A stretch of 64,000 nt of DNA from Dinoroseobacter sp. (lineage in GTDB: Bacteria > Pseudomonadota > Alphaproteobacteria > Rhodobacterales > Rhodobacteraceae), in the NCBI GenBank assembly GCA_017643385.1, contig JAEPNN010000007.1, positions 1 to 64,000 of the forward strand, written 5' to 3'. The position numbers and the translations under genes are program-made. Below the pieces are notes generated by a model. It did not search any database and was not told where the DNA came from. It worked only from the letters and a program-made list of their open reading frames with translations. Below, one piece after another: positions 7,966-16,355 of the stretch (the first letter of the stretch is position 1; each line of letters begins with the position of its first letter).

Positions 7966-9232
7966 AGCCATTCTGGCCTTGCCCTGGCTCTGGCGTTTCT
8001 GGGCCTTTCCGCATCAGCTGCCGCCAGTGGGGGATTGGCGCAGCTGGGTCGTGATGGGTGGACGCGGCGCGGGCAAGACCCGCGCTGGTGCGGAGTGGGT
8101 GCGGGCGCGGGTGGAGGGCCCGCGTCCGCTGTCTCAGGGCGCATGTCGGCGGGTCGCACTGGTGGGCGAGACACTCGATCAGGCGCGTGAGGTGATGGTC
8201 TTTGGGGAAAGCGGCGTCGTGGCGTGTTGTCCTCCGGACAGGCGACCGGAGTGGCAGGCAACGCGGCGCAGACTGGTCTGGCCAAACGGTGCCATTGCGC
8301 AGATTTTTTCGGCGCATGATCCGGACAGTTTGCGGGGACCGCAATTTGATGCAGCTTGGGTTGATGAGCTTGCGAAATGGCGTAAGGCGAAAGAGGCGTG
8401 GGACATGCTGCAATTTGCGCTGCGCTTGGGGGATGATCCGCGTGTCGTTGTGACAACCACACCTCAGCCTGTTCCGGTGTTGCGTGACTTGATTGCCCGG
8501 GCGTCGACGGTGGTCACCCATGCCCCGACACAGGTCAATCGAGCCCATTTGGCGGGTTCATTTCTGGTAGAGATTGAAGATCGGTACGCGGGTACGCGGC
8601 TTGGTCGGCAGGAGCTTGATGGAGAACTTCTGGAGGACGTCGAAGGCGCGCTGTGGTCTCAGGCTATGATTGAGGCGACGCGCGTGGATGTTGTGCCCAA
8701 TCTTGACCGGATCGTTGTGGCCGTCGATCCCCCTGTCACAAGCGGGCCGAATGCGGACGCATGCGGTATCGTGGCCGTTGGTGCTGTCACGAAGGGGGAG
8801 CGGAAGGACTGGAAGGCCTATGTGCTGGCCGATGGGTCGCTAAAGGGGGCCTCGCCCATGGTCTGGGCGGAAGCAGTTGCCGCTCTGGCGCAAGATGTCG
8901 AGGCAGACAGAATTGTTGCAGAGGTCAATCAGGGTGGGGATTTGGTGACAGACGTTTTGCGCCAGGTCGATGCCACGCTGCCCGTCCGGCAAGTCCGGGC
9001 GTCACGCGGCAAAGCCGCGCGCGCAGAACCAGTGGCGGCGCTCTATGAGCGAGGGCGGGTGTTTCATCGCCGTGGCTTGCCTGCGCTGGAAGACGAGATG
9101 TGCCGCATGACGGTTCAGGGATACAGGGGATCTGGATCTCCGGACCGGTTGGACGCCCTGGTTTGGGCGCTGCACGAATTGATGATCTCGCCCGGGAATC
9201 TGGGCTCGGAACCGCGGATGCGGCTTCTCTGA
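7877..9232 (+). CDS. GTA g2: large terminase subunit
   Basis: The ATP-driven motor and headful nuclease that packages random host DNA into GTA heads. The 451-residue protein has Walker A GGRGAGKT (61-68), Walker B ending in Asp163-Glu164 (AAWVDE), a coupling motif TTTPQP (192-197) and an RNase H-like nuclease domain opening with VAVDPP (Asp284). This matches RcGTA and HK97-like TerL. It overlaps g1; the exact start is uncertain because the first 25 residues are poorly conserved in character. Confidence 0.95.
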   Translation: MLPEQKSNASWLACEDRQTQDALLGGLKDEAILALPWLWRFWAFPHQLPPVGDWRSWVVMGGRGAGKTRAGAEWVRARVEGPRPLSQGACRRVALVGETLDQAREVMVFGESGVVACCPPDRRPEWQATRRRLVWPNGAIAQIFSAHDPDSLRGPQFDAAWVDELAKWRKAKEAWDMLQFALRLGDDPRVVVTTTPQPVPVLRDLIARASTVVTHAPTQVNRAHLAGSFLVEIEDRYAGTRLGRQELDGELLEDVEGALWSQAMIEATRVDVVPNLDRIVVAVDPPVTSGPNADACGIVAVGAVTKGERKDWKAYVLADGSLKGASPMVWAEAVAALAQDVEADRIVAEVNQGGDLVTDVLRQVDATLPVRQVRASRGKAARAEPVAALYERGRVFHRRGLPALEDEMCRMTVQGYRGSGSPDRLDALVWALHELMISPGNLGSEPRMRLL

Positions 9233-9319
9233 TATTTTGAAAAACGGGCTCTGCCGGGGCGCGCCTTTGGGCGCGGTTGGTACGGGTGTGCCCGCAAATC
9301 CCGAGAAGGGGGCAGGTGA

Positions 9320-10504
9320 ATGGTATTCAACCTATTCAGGTCGGCTGACCGCGAGGTGCCGCAGGCAAAGGCAAGTGCGACGGGGCGCGTTGCGGCTATG
9401 GGAGCGATGGGAAACGGGGGGCGCGTTGCCTGGACCCCGCGCGACACCGCAAGCCTGACCCGCAACGGGTTTGCGGGAAATCCGGTCGGGTTTCGCGCGG
9501 TGAAGATGGTAGCAGAGGCGGCTGCCGCGCTGCCATTAATGTGCCAGGATCGAAAGCGGCGTTATGATCTTCATCCTGTACTGTCGCTGCTTGACAAACC
9601 TAATGCGGGCCAAGGGCGCGGGGCGCTGTTCGAGGCCCTTTATGCGCAGCTATTGCTGACTGGGGATGGGTATCTGGAAGCTGTCGGTTCGGAGGCAGGT
9701 CTGCCTGGGGAAATTCATTGTCTGCGCTCAGACAGGATGCGCGTCGTGCCGGGGGCGGATGGCTGGCCTGCGGCGTACGACTATGTGGTTGGGGCCAAGA
9801 CACATCGCTTCGATGTGAGCGGCGCGCAGGCCACGATCCTGCATATCAAGAGCTTTCATCCGCAAGATGACCATTATGGTTTGTCGCCTATGCAGGCGGC
9901 TGCGAGCGCGATGGATGTGCACAATGCGGCGACCCGCTGGTCAAAGGCGCTTTTGGACAATGCCGCACGCCCATCAGGTGCAATTGTTTATTCCGGAGCG
10001 GATGGCGCAGGCGGTCTGAGCCCCGACCAGTTCGAACGTCTGCAAGTGGAAATGGAGAGTTATCATCAGGGCGCACGAAATGCAGGACGTCCGATGCTGT
10101 TGGAAGGGGGGCTGGACTGGAAGCCCATGGGCTTCTCCCCCTCAGATATGGAGTTCCAGAAGACCAAGGAGGCGGCTGCGCGCGAAATAGCGCTGGCCTT
10201 TGGGGTGCCCCCGATGCTGATGGGAATACCGGGGGATGCGACTTATGCAAATTACGCAGAGGCGCATAGGGCCTTCTACAGGCTTACAGTTCTGCCTCTG
10301 GCGCGGAAGGTATGCCAGGCGCTGAGTGTCTGGATGGATGGGTTTGATCCTGGCGGTGTGTGGCTGTCTCCGGATCCCGACGGAGTACCGGCGCTTGCTG
10401 CCGAGCGCGATGCGCTCTGGGCGCGTGTTGGGGCAGCGGAGTTTCTGTCGCGTGCGGAAAAACGCAGTCTGCTGGGTCTTCCTGCGGAGGACGGCACCGC
10501 ATGA
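9320..10504 (+). CDS. GTA g3: portal protein
   Basis: A 394-residue HK97-family portal. Portals form the dodecameric ring at the head vertex through which DNA enters and leaves. Recognisable features are the N-terminal VGFRAVKMVAEAAAALPL, the stretch with HIKSFHPQDDHYGLSPM, and FGVPPMLMGIPGDATYANYAEA, a highly typical portal motif. It starts 87 bases after g2 behind a GGCAGGTGA ribosome site, and its stop overlaps the g3.5 start (ATGA). Confidence 0.95.
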   Translation: MVFNLFRSADREVPQAKASATGRVAAMGAMGNGGRVAWTPRDTASLTRNGFAGNPVGFRAVKMVAEAAAALPLMCQDRKRRYDLHPVLSLLDKPNAGQGRGALFEALYAQLLLTGDGYLEAVGSEAGLPGEIHCLRSDRMRVVPGADGWPAAYDYVVGAKTHRFDVSGAQATILHIKSFHPQDDHYGLSPMQAAASAMDVHNAATRWSKALLDNAARPSGAIVYSGADGAGGLSPDQFERLQVEMESYHQGARNAGRPMLLEGGLDWKPMGFSPSDMEFQKTKEAAAREIALAFGVPPMLMGIPGDATYANYAEAHRAFYRLTVLPLARKVCQALSVWMDGFDPGGVWLSPDPDGVPALAAERDALWARVGAAEFLSRAEKRSLLGLPAEDGTA

Positions 10505-10761
10505 GTGGCCGTGAAGCCGGGGGCTCGCGGTTTCTGTATGAGCCATTTGAGAGCTCAAGACGACCCTGCGAACCGGACCTGAAGCTTGCGGCGTATGAGC
10601 GTATCATGGCCGAGCGTTGGACAGCGTTGGAGTACCGTTTGAAGGTGCTTGAGACAGTACTGCAACGCCTTGAGCGCCGGATGTGGCTGACGATTGTTGG
10701 CGTGGCTGGCGTGGTTCTGAGCGAAGCTGCTGCATCGCTGTTGATGTTGCCAAGACCCTAG
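10501..10761 (+). CDS. GTA g3.5: small membrane-associated protein
   Basis: An 86-residue protein starting at the ATGA overlap with the portal stop. An amphipathic, coiled-coil-like helix (LKLAAYERIMAERWTALEYR) is followed by one hydrophobic segment (about 60-80, WLTIVGVAGVVLSEAAASLLM). It occupies the position of RcGTA g3.5, between portal and prohead protease. Its function is not established; the layout suggests a tail-anchored protein. The frame opens upstream of 10501, but that part is inside the portal gene. Confidence 0.85.
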   Translation: MSGREAGGSRFLYEPFESSRRPCEPDLKLAAYERIMAERWTALEYRLKVLETVLQRLERRMWLTIVGVAGVVLSEAAASLLMLPRP

Positions 10762-10770
10762 GAGACTGAA

Positions 10771-11346
10771 ATGGGCGAGATGCCATTTGTAACCGGCCCC
10801 GAAACGGGGCTGGAGCTGAAGTTTTGCCCGGTGGAGGCAAGCCTCGAGCTGAGAGATGAGTTGCAGATCGAAGGGTATGCAAGCTTGTTTGGTGCGGTGG
10901 ACCAAAGCGGCGATGTTGTCGAGCCGGGTGCCTATAGCGCATCGTTGGAACGGGCAGGCCGCGCAGGTCGCGGTATCAAAATGCTCTGGCAGCATGATCC
11001 GCGAGAGCCGATCGGCGTCTGGGACAGCGTTGAGGAAGACGACAAGGGGTTACGGGTCAAAGGGCGACTTCTCGACAGCGTGGCCCGTGGGCGCGAGGCG
11101 GCGGCGCTGATCGCGGCAGGTGCCATTGACGGGCTCTCGATCGGCTATCGCACGCGGCGCGCGACCAAGACTGCGAGCGGTCAGAGGTTGCTGCAAGAGG
11201 TGGAGCTTTGGGAGGTGTCACTGGTGACCTTTCCAATGTTGCCGCAGGCGCGACTTGGCGAAAAGGGGGAGACCCCGGATGACAGTTTGCGTGACCTGGC
11301 GGAGGCGCTGAATGCGGCCCGTCGATCATTGGCGGGGCAGGACTAA
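10771..11346 (+). CDS. GTA g4: prohead maturation protease
   Basis: A 191-residue HK97-family serine protease that trims the capsid N-terminal delta region before expansion. The catalytic residues stand out: His75 (WQHDPREPIG), Ser123 (GLSIGY) and Glu148 (LWEVSLVTFP). It starts nine bases after g3.5 behind AGGAGACTGAA and lies directly before the capsid gene, as in RcGTA. Confidence 0.95.
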   Translation: MGEMPFVTGPETGLELKFCPVEASLELRDELQIEGYASLFGAVDQSGDVVEPGAYSASLERAGRAGRGIKMLWQHDPREPIGVWDSVEEDDKGLRVKGRLLDSVARGREAAALIAAGAIDGLSIGYRTRRATKTASGQRLLQEVELWEVSLVTFPMLPQARLGEKGETPDDSLRDLAEALNAARRSLAGQD

Positions 11347-11383
11347 CCGTCCCCAATTTTGAAAGCCATTCATCGAGGAGATC

Positions 11384-12604
11384 ATGATGAAGACACCCGG
11401 GACCATGTCTCGGGCCGGGGCGGCTTTGACCCCGGCCGAAATGAAATCAGACCAACCCGGTCATAGCGTCCGAGAGGCGCTGACGGGGTTCGTACAAGAT
11501 TTCAAGGCCATGCAGGCCGATTTTCACACTCGTTTGGAACAACAAGAAGAGCGACTTGCGATGCTAAACCGAAAGACTATGACCCCAGTGACGCGTCCTG
11601 CCTTGTCAGGCGCGGCGCACGTTGAAGCCCCCCACCAGAAGGCCTTTGAGGCCTATGTCCGTTCTGGCGATGATGATGCCTTGCGCGGTCTTGAGATGGA
11701 AGAAAAGGCGCTCTCGAGCACTGTTGCTGCAGAGGGCGGATATCTTGTCGATCCACAAACCGCAGAGACCGTCAAAACAGTCATGCGCAACATGGCGTCG
11801 CTTCGTTCTGTGGCTCAGGTCGTCACGGTTGAGGCAACCTCTTATGATGTACTGGTAGATCATACCGATATTGGGTCGGGTTGGGCGTCTGAAACTGCGG
11901 CTTTGACCGAAACGGATACGCCGCAGATCGACCGGATTTCCATCCCGCTGCATGAGCTGTCGGCTTTGCCAAAGGCATCGCAGCGTTTGTTGGATGACAG
12001 CGCCTTTGACATTGAAGCCTGGCTCTCGGCGCGTATTGCGGAAAAATTTGCCCGCTCGGAGGCCGCATCCTTCATCACAGGGGATGGTCTTGATAAACCG
12101 CGCGGCGTTCTGAACCATACGCTTGTCCCCAACGATAGCTGGGCGTGGGACACGCTGGGATATGTGACGACCGGGCATGCTGGTGAGTTCAGTTCAACCG
12201 CACCTGCGGATGCGCTGGTGGATCTGGTTTATGCGCTGGGCGCGCGTTACCGCGCGAATGCATCGTTTGTCATGAACTCCAAAACGGCCGGGGTTGTTCG
12301 CAAGATTAAGGATGCGGACGGTCGTTTCCTTTGGTCTGACGGGTTGAGCGCCGGAGAGCCCGCACGACTTTTGGGGTATCCTGTGATGATCAGCGAAGAT
12401 ATGCCTGATATCGGCCCGGATTCAGCCTCAGTGATCTTTGGTGATTTCGAGGCAGGCTACACAATTGCTGAGCGTCCGGACATTCGCATCCTGCGCGACC
12501 CGTTCTCGGCAAAGCCAAACGTCCTGTTCTATGCGTCCAAGCGTGTAGGTGGGGATGTCACTGATTTTGCGGCCATCAAGGTCCTGAAGTTCGCCGTTTC
12601 CTAA
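11384..12604 (+). CDS. GTA g5: major capsid protein
   Basis: A 406-residue HK97-fold capsid protein. Residues 1 to about 100 are charged and coiled-coil-like (VREALTGFVQDFKAMQADFH) and correspond to the delta/scaffold region removed by the g4 protease. The mature part begins around KALSSTVAAEGGYLVDPQTA, a very typical HK97-family start, and contains the E-loop and P-domain regions (AEKFARSEAASFITGDG; RRDPFSAKPNV-like end). Two adjacent ATGs (11384, 11387) are possible; the second has the better spacing to GAGGAG at 11375. Confidence 0.97.
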   Translation: MMKTPGTMSRAGAALTPAEMKSDQPGHSVREALTGFVQDFKAMQADFHTRLEQQEERLAMLNRKTMTPVTRPALSGAAHVEAPHQKAFEAYVRSGDDDALRGLEMEEKALSSTVAAEGGYLVDPQTAETVKTVMRNMASLRSVAQVVTVEATSYDVLVDHTDIGSGWASETAALTETDTPQIDRISIPLHELSALPKASQRLLDDSAFDIEAWLSARIAEKFARSEAASFITGDGLDKPRGVLNHTLVPNDSWAWDTLGYVTTGHAGEFSSTAPADALVDLVYALGARYRANASFVMNSKTAGVVRKIKDADGRFLWSDGLSAGEPARLLGYPVMISEDMPDIGPDSASVIFGDFEAGYTIAERPDIRILRDPFSAKPNVLFYASKRVGGDVTDFAAIKVLKFAVS

Positions 12605-12616
12605 TTGGCGGCCCTG

Positions 12617-12646
12617 ATCAGCCTGTCCTGATTTGGGCGGGCTGAT
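12617..12646 (+). other. Hairpin in the capsid-g6 intergenic region
   Basis: The 157 bases between the capsid stop and g6 contain an inverted repeat ATCAGCC (12617-12623) / GGCTGAT (12640-12646) with a 16-base loop and no T-run. It is therefore not a full intrinsic terminator. It could stabilise the 3' end of the abundant capsid message or cause partial termination before the less-needed connector genes. Confidence 0.35.
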
Positions 12647-12761
12647 GGGGTGTGCGCGCCTGTCTTGTCTAGCTGTTCCCTCCGTCCGAGCGGGGCAGGC
12701 CGCACATTCCAACTCAAGATGAGCATCTTCAACATCTGGACGGTGAAGAGAGGGCATTCAC

Positions 12762-13349
12762 ATGATGGTTGAACTGGTGCCTGTGCCACAGGCGGTTTTG
12801 CCTATTGCCGCATTTCGAGAGTATTTGCGGCTTGGGTCCGGGTTCGCGGATGACGCGTTTCAGGACACGATTTTAGAAAGTTCCTTGCGCGCGGCGCTTG
12901 CAATGGTCGAGCGTCGTACTGGTATCGCGGTTCTGAGCCGCGGGTTTCGCTACAGCGCGTCGCGTTGGAGAGACCGAGCGGGGCATATGCTTCCTGTGTC
13001 TCCGGTCACGGCTGTCACATCGGTGCGCATTATCGATGCAAATGGCGTTGCGAGCGAAGTTGCAGCGGGAGGATGGCGATTATCAGTTGAGGGTCGTGAG
13101 GCACGTCTTGTTCCCTTGGGTTTGTTGCCCCCGGTGCCGCGCCTTGGGCGACTGGAGATCGACCTTGTTGCTGGTTTTGGAGCCAGTTGGGAAGCCGTGC
13201 CTGCGGATTTGACCGAAGCGGTGTTTATGCAGGCCTCCCGGTTTTACGAGACGCGGGGCATCGGCCTGAATGTTTTGGCGCCGGGCGTATCGGCCCTGAT
13301 TGAGGCTTATCGGCCTGTTCGTGCTGGGTTCGGGGGAGGAACGCGATGA
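12762..13349 (+). CDS. GTA g6: head-tail adaptor
   Basis: A 195-residue protein at the g6 position, in the gp6-like adaptor class that docks under the portal. The N-terminal part (DAFQDTILESSLRAALAMVERRTG) is typical of DNA-packaging/head-tail connector proteins, and the C-terminal part (PADLTEAVFMQASRFYETRG) is the conserved second half. Start is one of two adjacent ATGs (12762 or 12765). It overlaps g7 by four bases. Confidence 0.85.
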   Translation: MMVELVPVPQAVLPIAAFREYLRLGSGFADDAFQDTILESSLRAALAMVERRTGIAVLSRGFRYSASRWRDRAGHMLPVSPVTAVTSVRIIDANGVASEVAAGGWRLSVEGREARLVPLGLLPPVPRLGRLEIDLVAGFGASWEAVPADLTEAVFMQASRFYETRGIGLNVLAPGVSALIEAYRPVRAGFGGGTR

Positions 13350-13678
13350 AGCCTCTGAAGCTGGATACCCCTTTGGTTCTGGAAGAGCGTCAGGATGTTG
13401 CTGACGGTGCGGGTGGGTTCGTGAAGGATTGGATCGCCAAGGGTACCCTTTGGGCGTGCCTCGATGCGCGTGGTGGCCGCGAAGTCAGGCTTGGAGATAC
13501 CACGGTTTCCAAAGCAGTTTTTCGGATCACCGTGCGCGCGGCCCCGGTGGGGGCGCCGTCACGCCCCAAGGCCGACCAACGCTTTCGCAGCGGATCGCGC
13601 ATGTTCCGCATTCTGGCAGTTGCTGATGAGGGCCTGCGGTATCTCACCTGCTTTGCCGAGGAAGAGGTGGCGTCATGA
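13346..13678 (+). CDS. GTA g7: head-closure (stopper) protein
   Basis: A 110-residue protein of the phage head-tail joining family (SPP1 gp16-like stopper), a small beta-barrel that closes the DNA channel. The sequence has the family pattern LVLEERQDVADGAGGFVKDW, then WACLDARGGRE and RFRSGSRMFRILAVADEG. It overlaps both neighbours by four bases (ATGA), consistent with tight translational coupling in the connector block. Confidence 0.85.
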   Translation: MKPLKLDTPLVLEERQDVADGAGGFVKDWIAKGTLWACLDARGGREVRLGDTTVSKAVFRITVRAAPVGAPSRPKADQRFRSGSRMFRILAVADEGLRYLTCFAEEEVAS

Positions 13679-14085
13679 GCTATGGTGCTGCAGCGGCGTT
13701 ACAAAAAGCGGTCTTCGCGCACCTGATGAGCGATGTGAGCGTCTCGAGCCTGTTGGACGGCGCAATCTATGATGCGCTGCCTGCGGGTGTTCTGCCTGAG
13801 ACTTACGCGGTTTTGGGGTCAGAAGACGTGCGCGGTCGCGCTGACAGTTCGGGGGCTATAGCGCGGCACGATTTCACGATTTCAGTTGTGTCCTCGGCAG
13901 CGGGGTTTGCCGCAGCAAAGACAGCGGCCGGCGCGATTTCGGATGCGCTTGTCGGGGTGGAGTTTAGCCTGGAGCGCGGATCGCTGAGCGATCTGACCCT
14001 GATGCGGACCCGCGCAACCCGATTGAACGGGGGCACAAAACGACGGATCGACCTGCGTTTTCGTGCGCAAATTTATGATTTCTAA
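13675..14085 (+). CDS. GTA g8: tail terminator (DUF3168)
   Basis: A 136-residue DUF3168-type protein. These form a ring that caps the tail tube and joins it to the head. Characteristic sequence: ALQKAVFAHLMSDVSV near the start, IYDALPAGVLPETYAVLG, HDFTISVVSSAAG and the C-terminal RTRATRLNGGTKRRIDLRFR. It starts at an ATGA overlap with g7 and lies immediately before the tail tube gene. Confidence 0.88.
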   Translation: MSYGAAAALQKAVFAHLMSDVSVSSLLDGAIYDALPAGVLPETYAVLGSEDVRGRADSSGAIARHDFTISVVSSAAGFAAAKTAAGAISDALVGVEFSLERGSLSDLTLMRTRATRLNGGTKRRIDLRFRAQIYDF

Positions 14086-14103
14086 TTTGACCTGGAGGGC
14101 ACC

Positions 14104-14517
14104 ATGACAGTGCAAAAAGGCAAGGATTTGCTCATCAAGCTCGATTTGACCGGGACCGGACAGTTCGAGACCATTGCCGGCCTTCGGGCGACGCGCATCA
14201 CATTCAATGCGGAGACGGTTGACGTCACTTCGTTAGAGAGCGCGGGGGGATGGCGTGAGCTGCTTGGCGGGGCCGGGGTGAAATCGGCAGGCATCTCGGG
14301 CTCGGGTGTGTTTCGTGATGAAGGAACAGATGAACGGGCGCGTCAGATCTTCTTTGACGGCCAGGTGCCGGATTTTCAGGTCATTATTCCCGATTTCGGG
14401 ATTGTGGAGGGCAAGTTCATGATCACCTCGATCGAATACGCAGGTTCTCATGACGGGGAGGCGACATACGAGCTTGCAATGGCCTCGGCCGGTCAGCTCA
14501 GCTTCAATCCGCTTTGA
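14104..14517 (+). CDS. GTA g9: major tail (tube) protein
   Basis: A 137-residue TP901-1-type tail tube protein. N-terminal MTVQKGKDLLIKLD, central VTSLESAGGWRELLGGAGVK and C-terminal GEATYELAMASAGQLSFNPL match the family, which polymerises into stacked hexamers to form the tube. RBS TGGAGG lies upstream. Its stop shares TGATG with the start of g10. Confidence 0.93.
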   Translation: MTVQKGKDLLIKLDLTGTGQFETIAGLRATRITFNAETVDVTSLESAGGWRELLGGAGVKSAGISGSGVFRDEGTDERARQIFFDGQVPDFQVIIPDFGIVEGKFMITSIEYAGSHDGEATYELAMASAGQLSFNPL

Positions 14518-14834
14518 TGGCCAATCCATACACTGGTGAGGTTTCGTTGGTGCTGAATGGCGAACGGCGGATCATGAAACTGACCCTTGGTGCGATTGTC
14601 GAGCTGGAGCTTGCGCTGCAGGCGGACAGCCTGGTTGCGCTGGTCGAGCGTTTTGAGAGTGGGTCTTACAGCGCCCGTGATGTGATTGCTCTGCTGGCTG
14701 CAGGCCTGTCCGGAGGCGGTTGGGCGGGCGACGCGAATGATGTGGCAAGGGCCGAGATCGAGGGCGGACCCCTTGAGGGGGCGCGCGCAGCGGCGGAGCT
14801 TTTGGCGCGTTCATTTGCGGTGCCTGCACCATGA
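14517..14834 (+). CDS. GTA g10: gene-transfer-agent family protein, probable tail assembly chaperone
   Basis: A 105-residue protein beginning MANPYTGEVSLVLNGERR and containing LTLGAIVELELALQADSLV, the pattern of the small proteins encoded between tail tube and tape measure in GTAs. By position it corresponds to phage tail assembly chaperones, which coat the tape measure before tube polymerisation. ATG at 14517 overlaps the g9 stop; an in-frame TTG one codon earlier is less likely. Confidence 0.85.
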   Translation: MANPYTGEVSLVLNGERRIMKLTLGAIVELELALQADSLVALVERFESGSYSARDVIALLAAGLSGGGWAGDANDVARAEIEGGPLEGARAAAELLARSFAVPAP

Positions 14835-15034
14835 CAACCCTGATGGACTGGCCGGGCCTGATGCGCGTTGGCTTGCATGAGTTGAGACTGTCCCCGGCAG
14901 AATTTTGGAAGCTGACGCCCGCTGAGCTTCTGCTGATCATGGGGGCTGAAGGGCGAGAAGCGCCGCTTGGGCGGTCTCGGCTAGAAGAATTGGCCGCGCG
15001 TTTTCCTGATAAGAAGAAAGGGGCAATCCCGTGA
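14831..15034 (+). CDS. GTA g10.1: tail assembly chaperone, second small protein
   Basis: A 67-residue protein (DWPGLMRVGLHELRLSPAEF, then LTPAELLLIMGAE) typical of the small chaperone-like gene that follows g10 in RcGTA-type clusters. In tailed phages the equivalent pair arises by frameshifting; here they are two separate genes linked by an ATGA overlap. An internal ATG at 14843 is an alternative start. The stop overlaps the GTG of the tape measure gene. Confidence 0.85.
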   Translation: MTTLMDWPGLMRVGLHELRLSPAEFWKLTPAELLLIMGAEGREAPLGRSRLEELAARFPDKKKGAIP

Positions 15035-15684
15035 GTGATTTCGATGCCTTTGAAGCAGGGCTTGAGGGCCTTGAGACAAGTTTGGAGGGCGCTGCATCGG
15101 TGACGGCTGTGTTCGATGCAGAGCTGAACCGGATGCGGGACAGCATGCTCTATACAGGCCGCGAGGTCGGCGGAATGTCCGTTCGCCTTGGGTCCGGGCT
15201 GCGGAAGGCTTTTGACGGAGTTGTCTTCGATGGGATGAAGCTGTCAGATGCTTTGCGTGACGTTGCCAAATCTATGGCCGATGCTGCGTATTCCACAGCG
15301 ATGAAACCAGTGCAGAACGCGTTGGGCGGGGCACTGGCCAATGGTATGAATTCATTGATGTCTGGAGTGCTACCGTTCGCCGATGGCGGTGCTTTTGCAC
15401 AAGGTCGCGTGATGCCATTTGCCAAAGGCGGTATTTTCACCAACCCAACCACGTTTCCGATGCGAGGCGGGGTCGGGCTGATGGGCGAGGCGGGTCCCGA
15501 AGCGATCATGCCGCTTTCGCGAGGCGCAGATGGGCGGCTTGGGGTCCGCGCTTCCGGGTCATCCCAGCCAGCGCAGATTGTCATGAACATCTCAACGCCG
15601 GATGCAGAGAGTTTTCGCCGCTCACGTGCGCAGATCGCATCTGAAATGAGCCGAGCCTTGAAACGCGGTTCTCGGAATCTCTGA
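15031..15684 (+). CDS. GTA g11: tail tape measure protein
   Basis: A 217-residue protein with GTG start at the overlap with g10.1. The N-terminal half is helical; a hydrophobic stretch (SDALRDVAKSMADAAYSTAM) is followed by glycine-rich ALGGALANGMNSLMSGVLPF and the characteristic ending FADGGAFAQGRVMPFAKGG and GLMGEAGPEAIMPLSRGADG. That ending is diagnostic for the C-terminus of lambdoid tape measure/minor tail proteins. It is far shorter than phage tape measures (often 700 or more residues), consistent with the short tail of GTA particles. Confidence 0.9.
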   Translation: MSDFDAFEAGLEGLETSLEGAASVTAVFDAELNRMRDSMLYTGREVGGMSVRLGSGLRKAFDGVVFDGMKLSDALRDVAKSMADAAYSTAMKPVQNALGGALANGMNSLMSGVLPFADGGAFAQGRVMPFAKGGIFTNPTTFPMRGGVGLMGEAGPEAIMPLSRGADGRLGVRASGSSQPAQIVMNISTPDAESFRRSRAQIASEMSRALKRGSRNL

Positions 15685-15722
15685 GTTCCAAAACTTCCGA
15701 CCTACAGCTGAAAGGAGGACGC

Positions 15723-16355
15723 ATGTCCTTTCATGAAGTGCGCTTTCCCGCAAACCTGAGCTTTGGGTCCGTGGGCGGGCCAGAGCGACGCACGGATGTT
15801 GTTGCGTTGGCGAATGGTTTTGAAGAACGCAACACGCCCTGGGCCAACGCACGTCGGCGCTATGATGCGGGTGTCGGGTTGCGAAGTCTGGATGATATTG
15901 CTGATCTTGTTGCATTTTTTGAAGCGCGACAGGGGCAGCTTTATGGGTTTCGCTGGAAAGACTGGTCGGATTACAAGTCCTGTCCGCCCTCTGGCGCCGT
16001 CAGCTTTGAAGATCAACTGATTGGGACTGGAGACGGTGTTCAGACAAGGTTCAAGCTTTGCAAAACCTATGCCTCGGGCGAGGCACGCTATGAACGTCCT
16101 ATCACCAAGCCAGTTGCTGGGTCGGTGCGTGCTGGTATCGGCGCGATCGCCTTGGTGGAAGACGTACATTTCACCGTAGATACCACGGACGGGTCAGTGA
16201 TTTTCTCTGATCCACCTGATCTGGGCGCCAGTGTCTTTGCAGGGTTCGAGTTCGATGTTCCGGTGCGATTTGACACCGACCGTCTCGCGACGTCGGTTGC
16301 GAGCTTTCAGGCGGGGGATATGCCGAACGTTCCGGTTGTGGAGGTTCGAGTATGA
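15723..16355 (+). CDS. GTA g12: distal tail protein (DUF2460)
   Basis: A 210-residue DUF2460 protein that forms the ring at the tip end of the tail tube and nucleates the baseplate. Recognisable sequence: FHEVRFPANLSFGSVGGPER at the start, WANARRRYDAGVGLRSLDD, and FFEARQGQLYGFRWKDWSDY, the most conserved block. An excellent AAAGGAGG ribosome site precedes the ATG. It overlaps g13 by four bases. Confidence 0.92.
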   Translation: MSFHEVRFPANLSFGSVGGPERRTDVVALANGFEERNTPWANARRRYDAGVGLRSLDDIADLVAFFEARQGQLYGFRWKDWSDYKSCPPSGAVSFEDQLIGTGDGVQTRFKLCKTYASGEARYERPITKPVAGSVRAGIGAIALVEDVHFTVDTTDGSVIFSDPPDLGASVFAGFEFDVPVRFDTDRLATSVASFQAGDMPNVPVVEVRV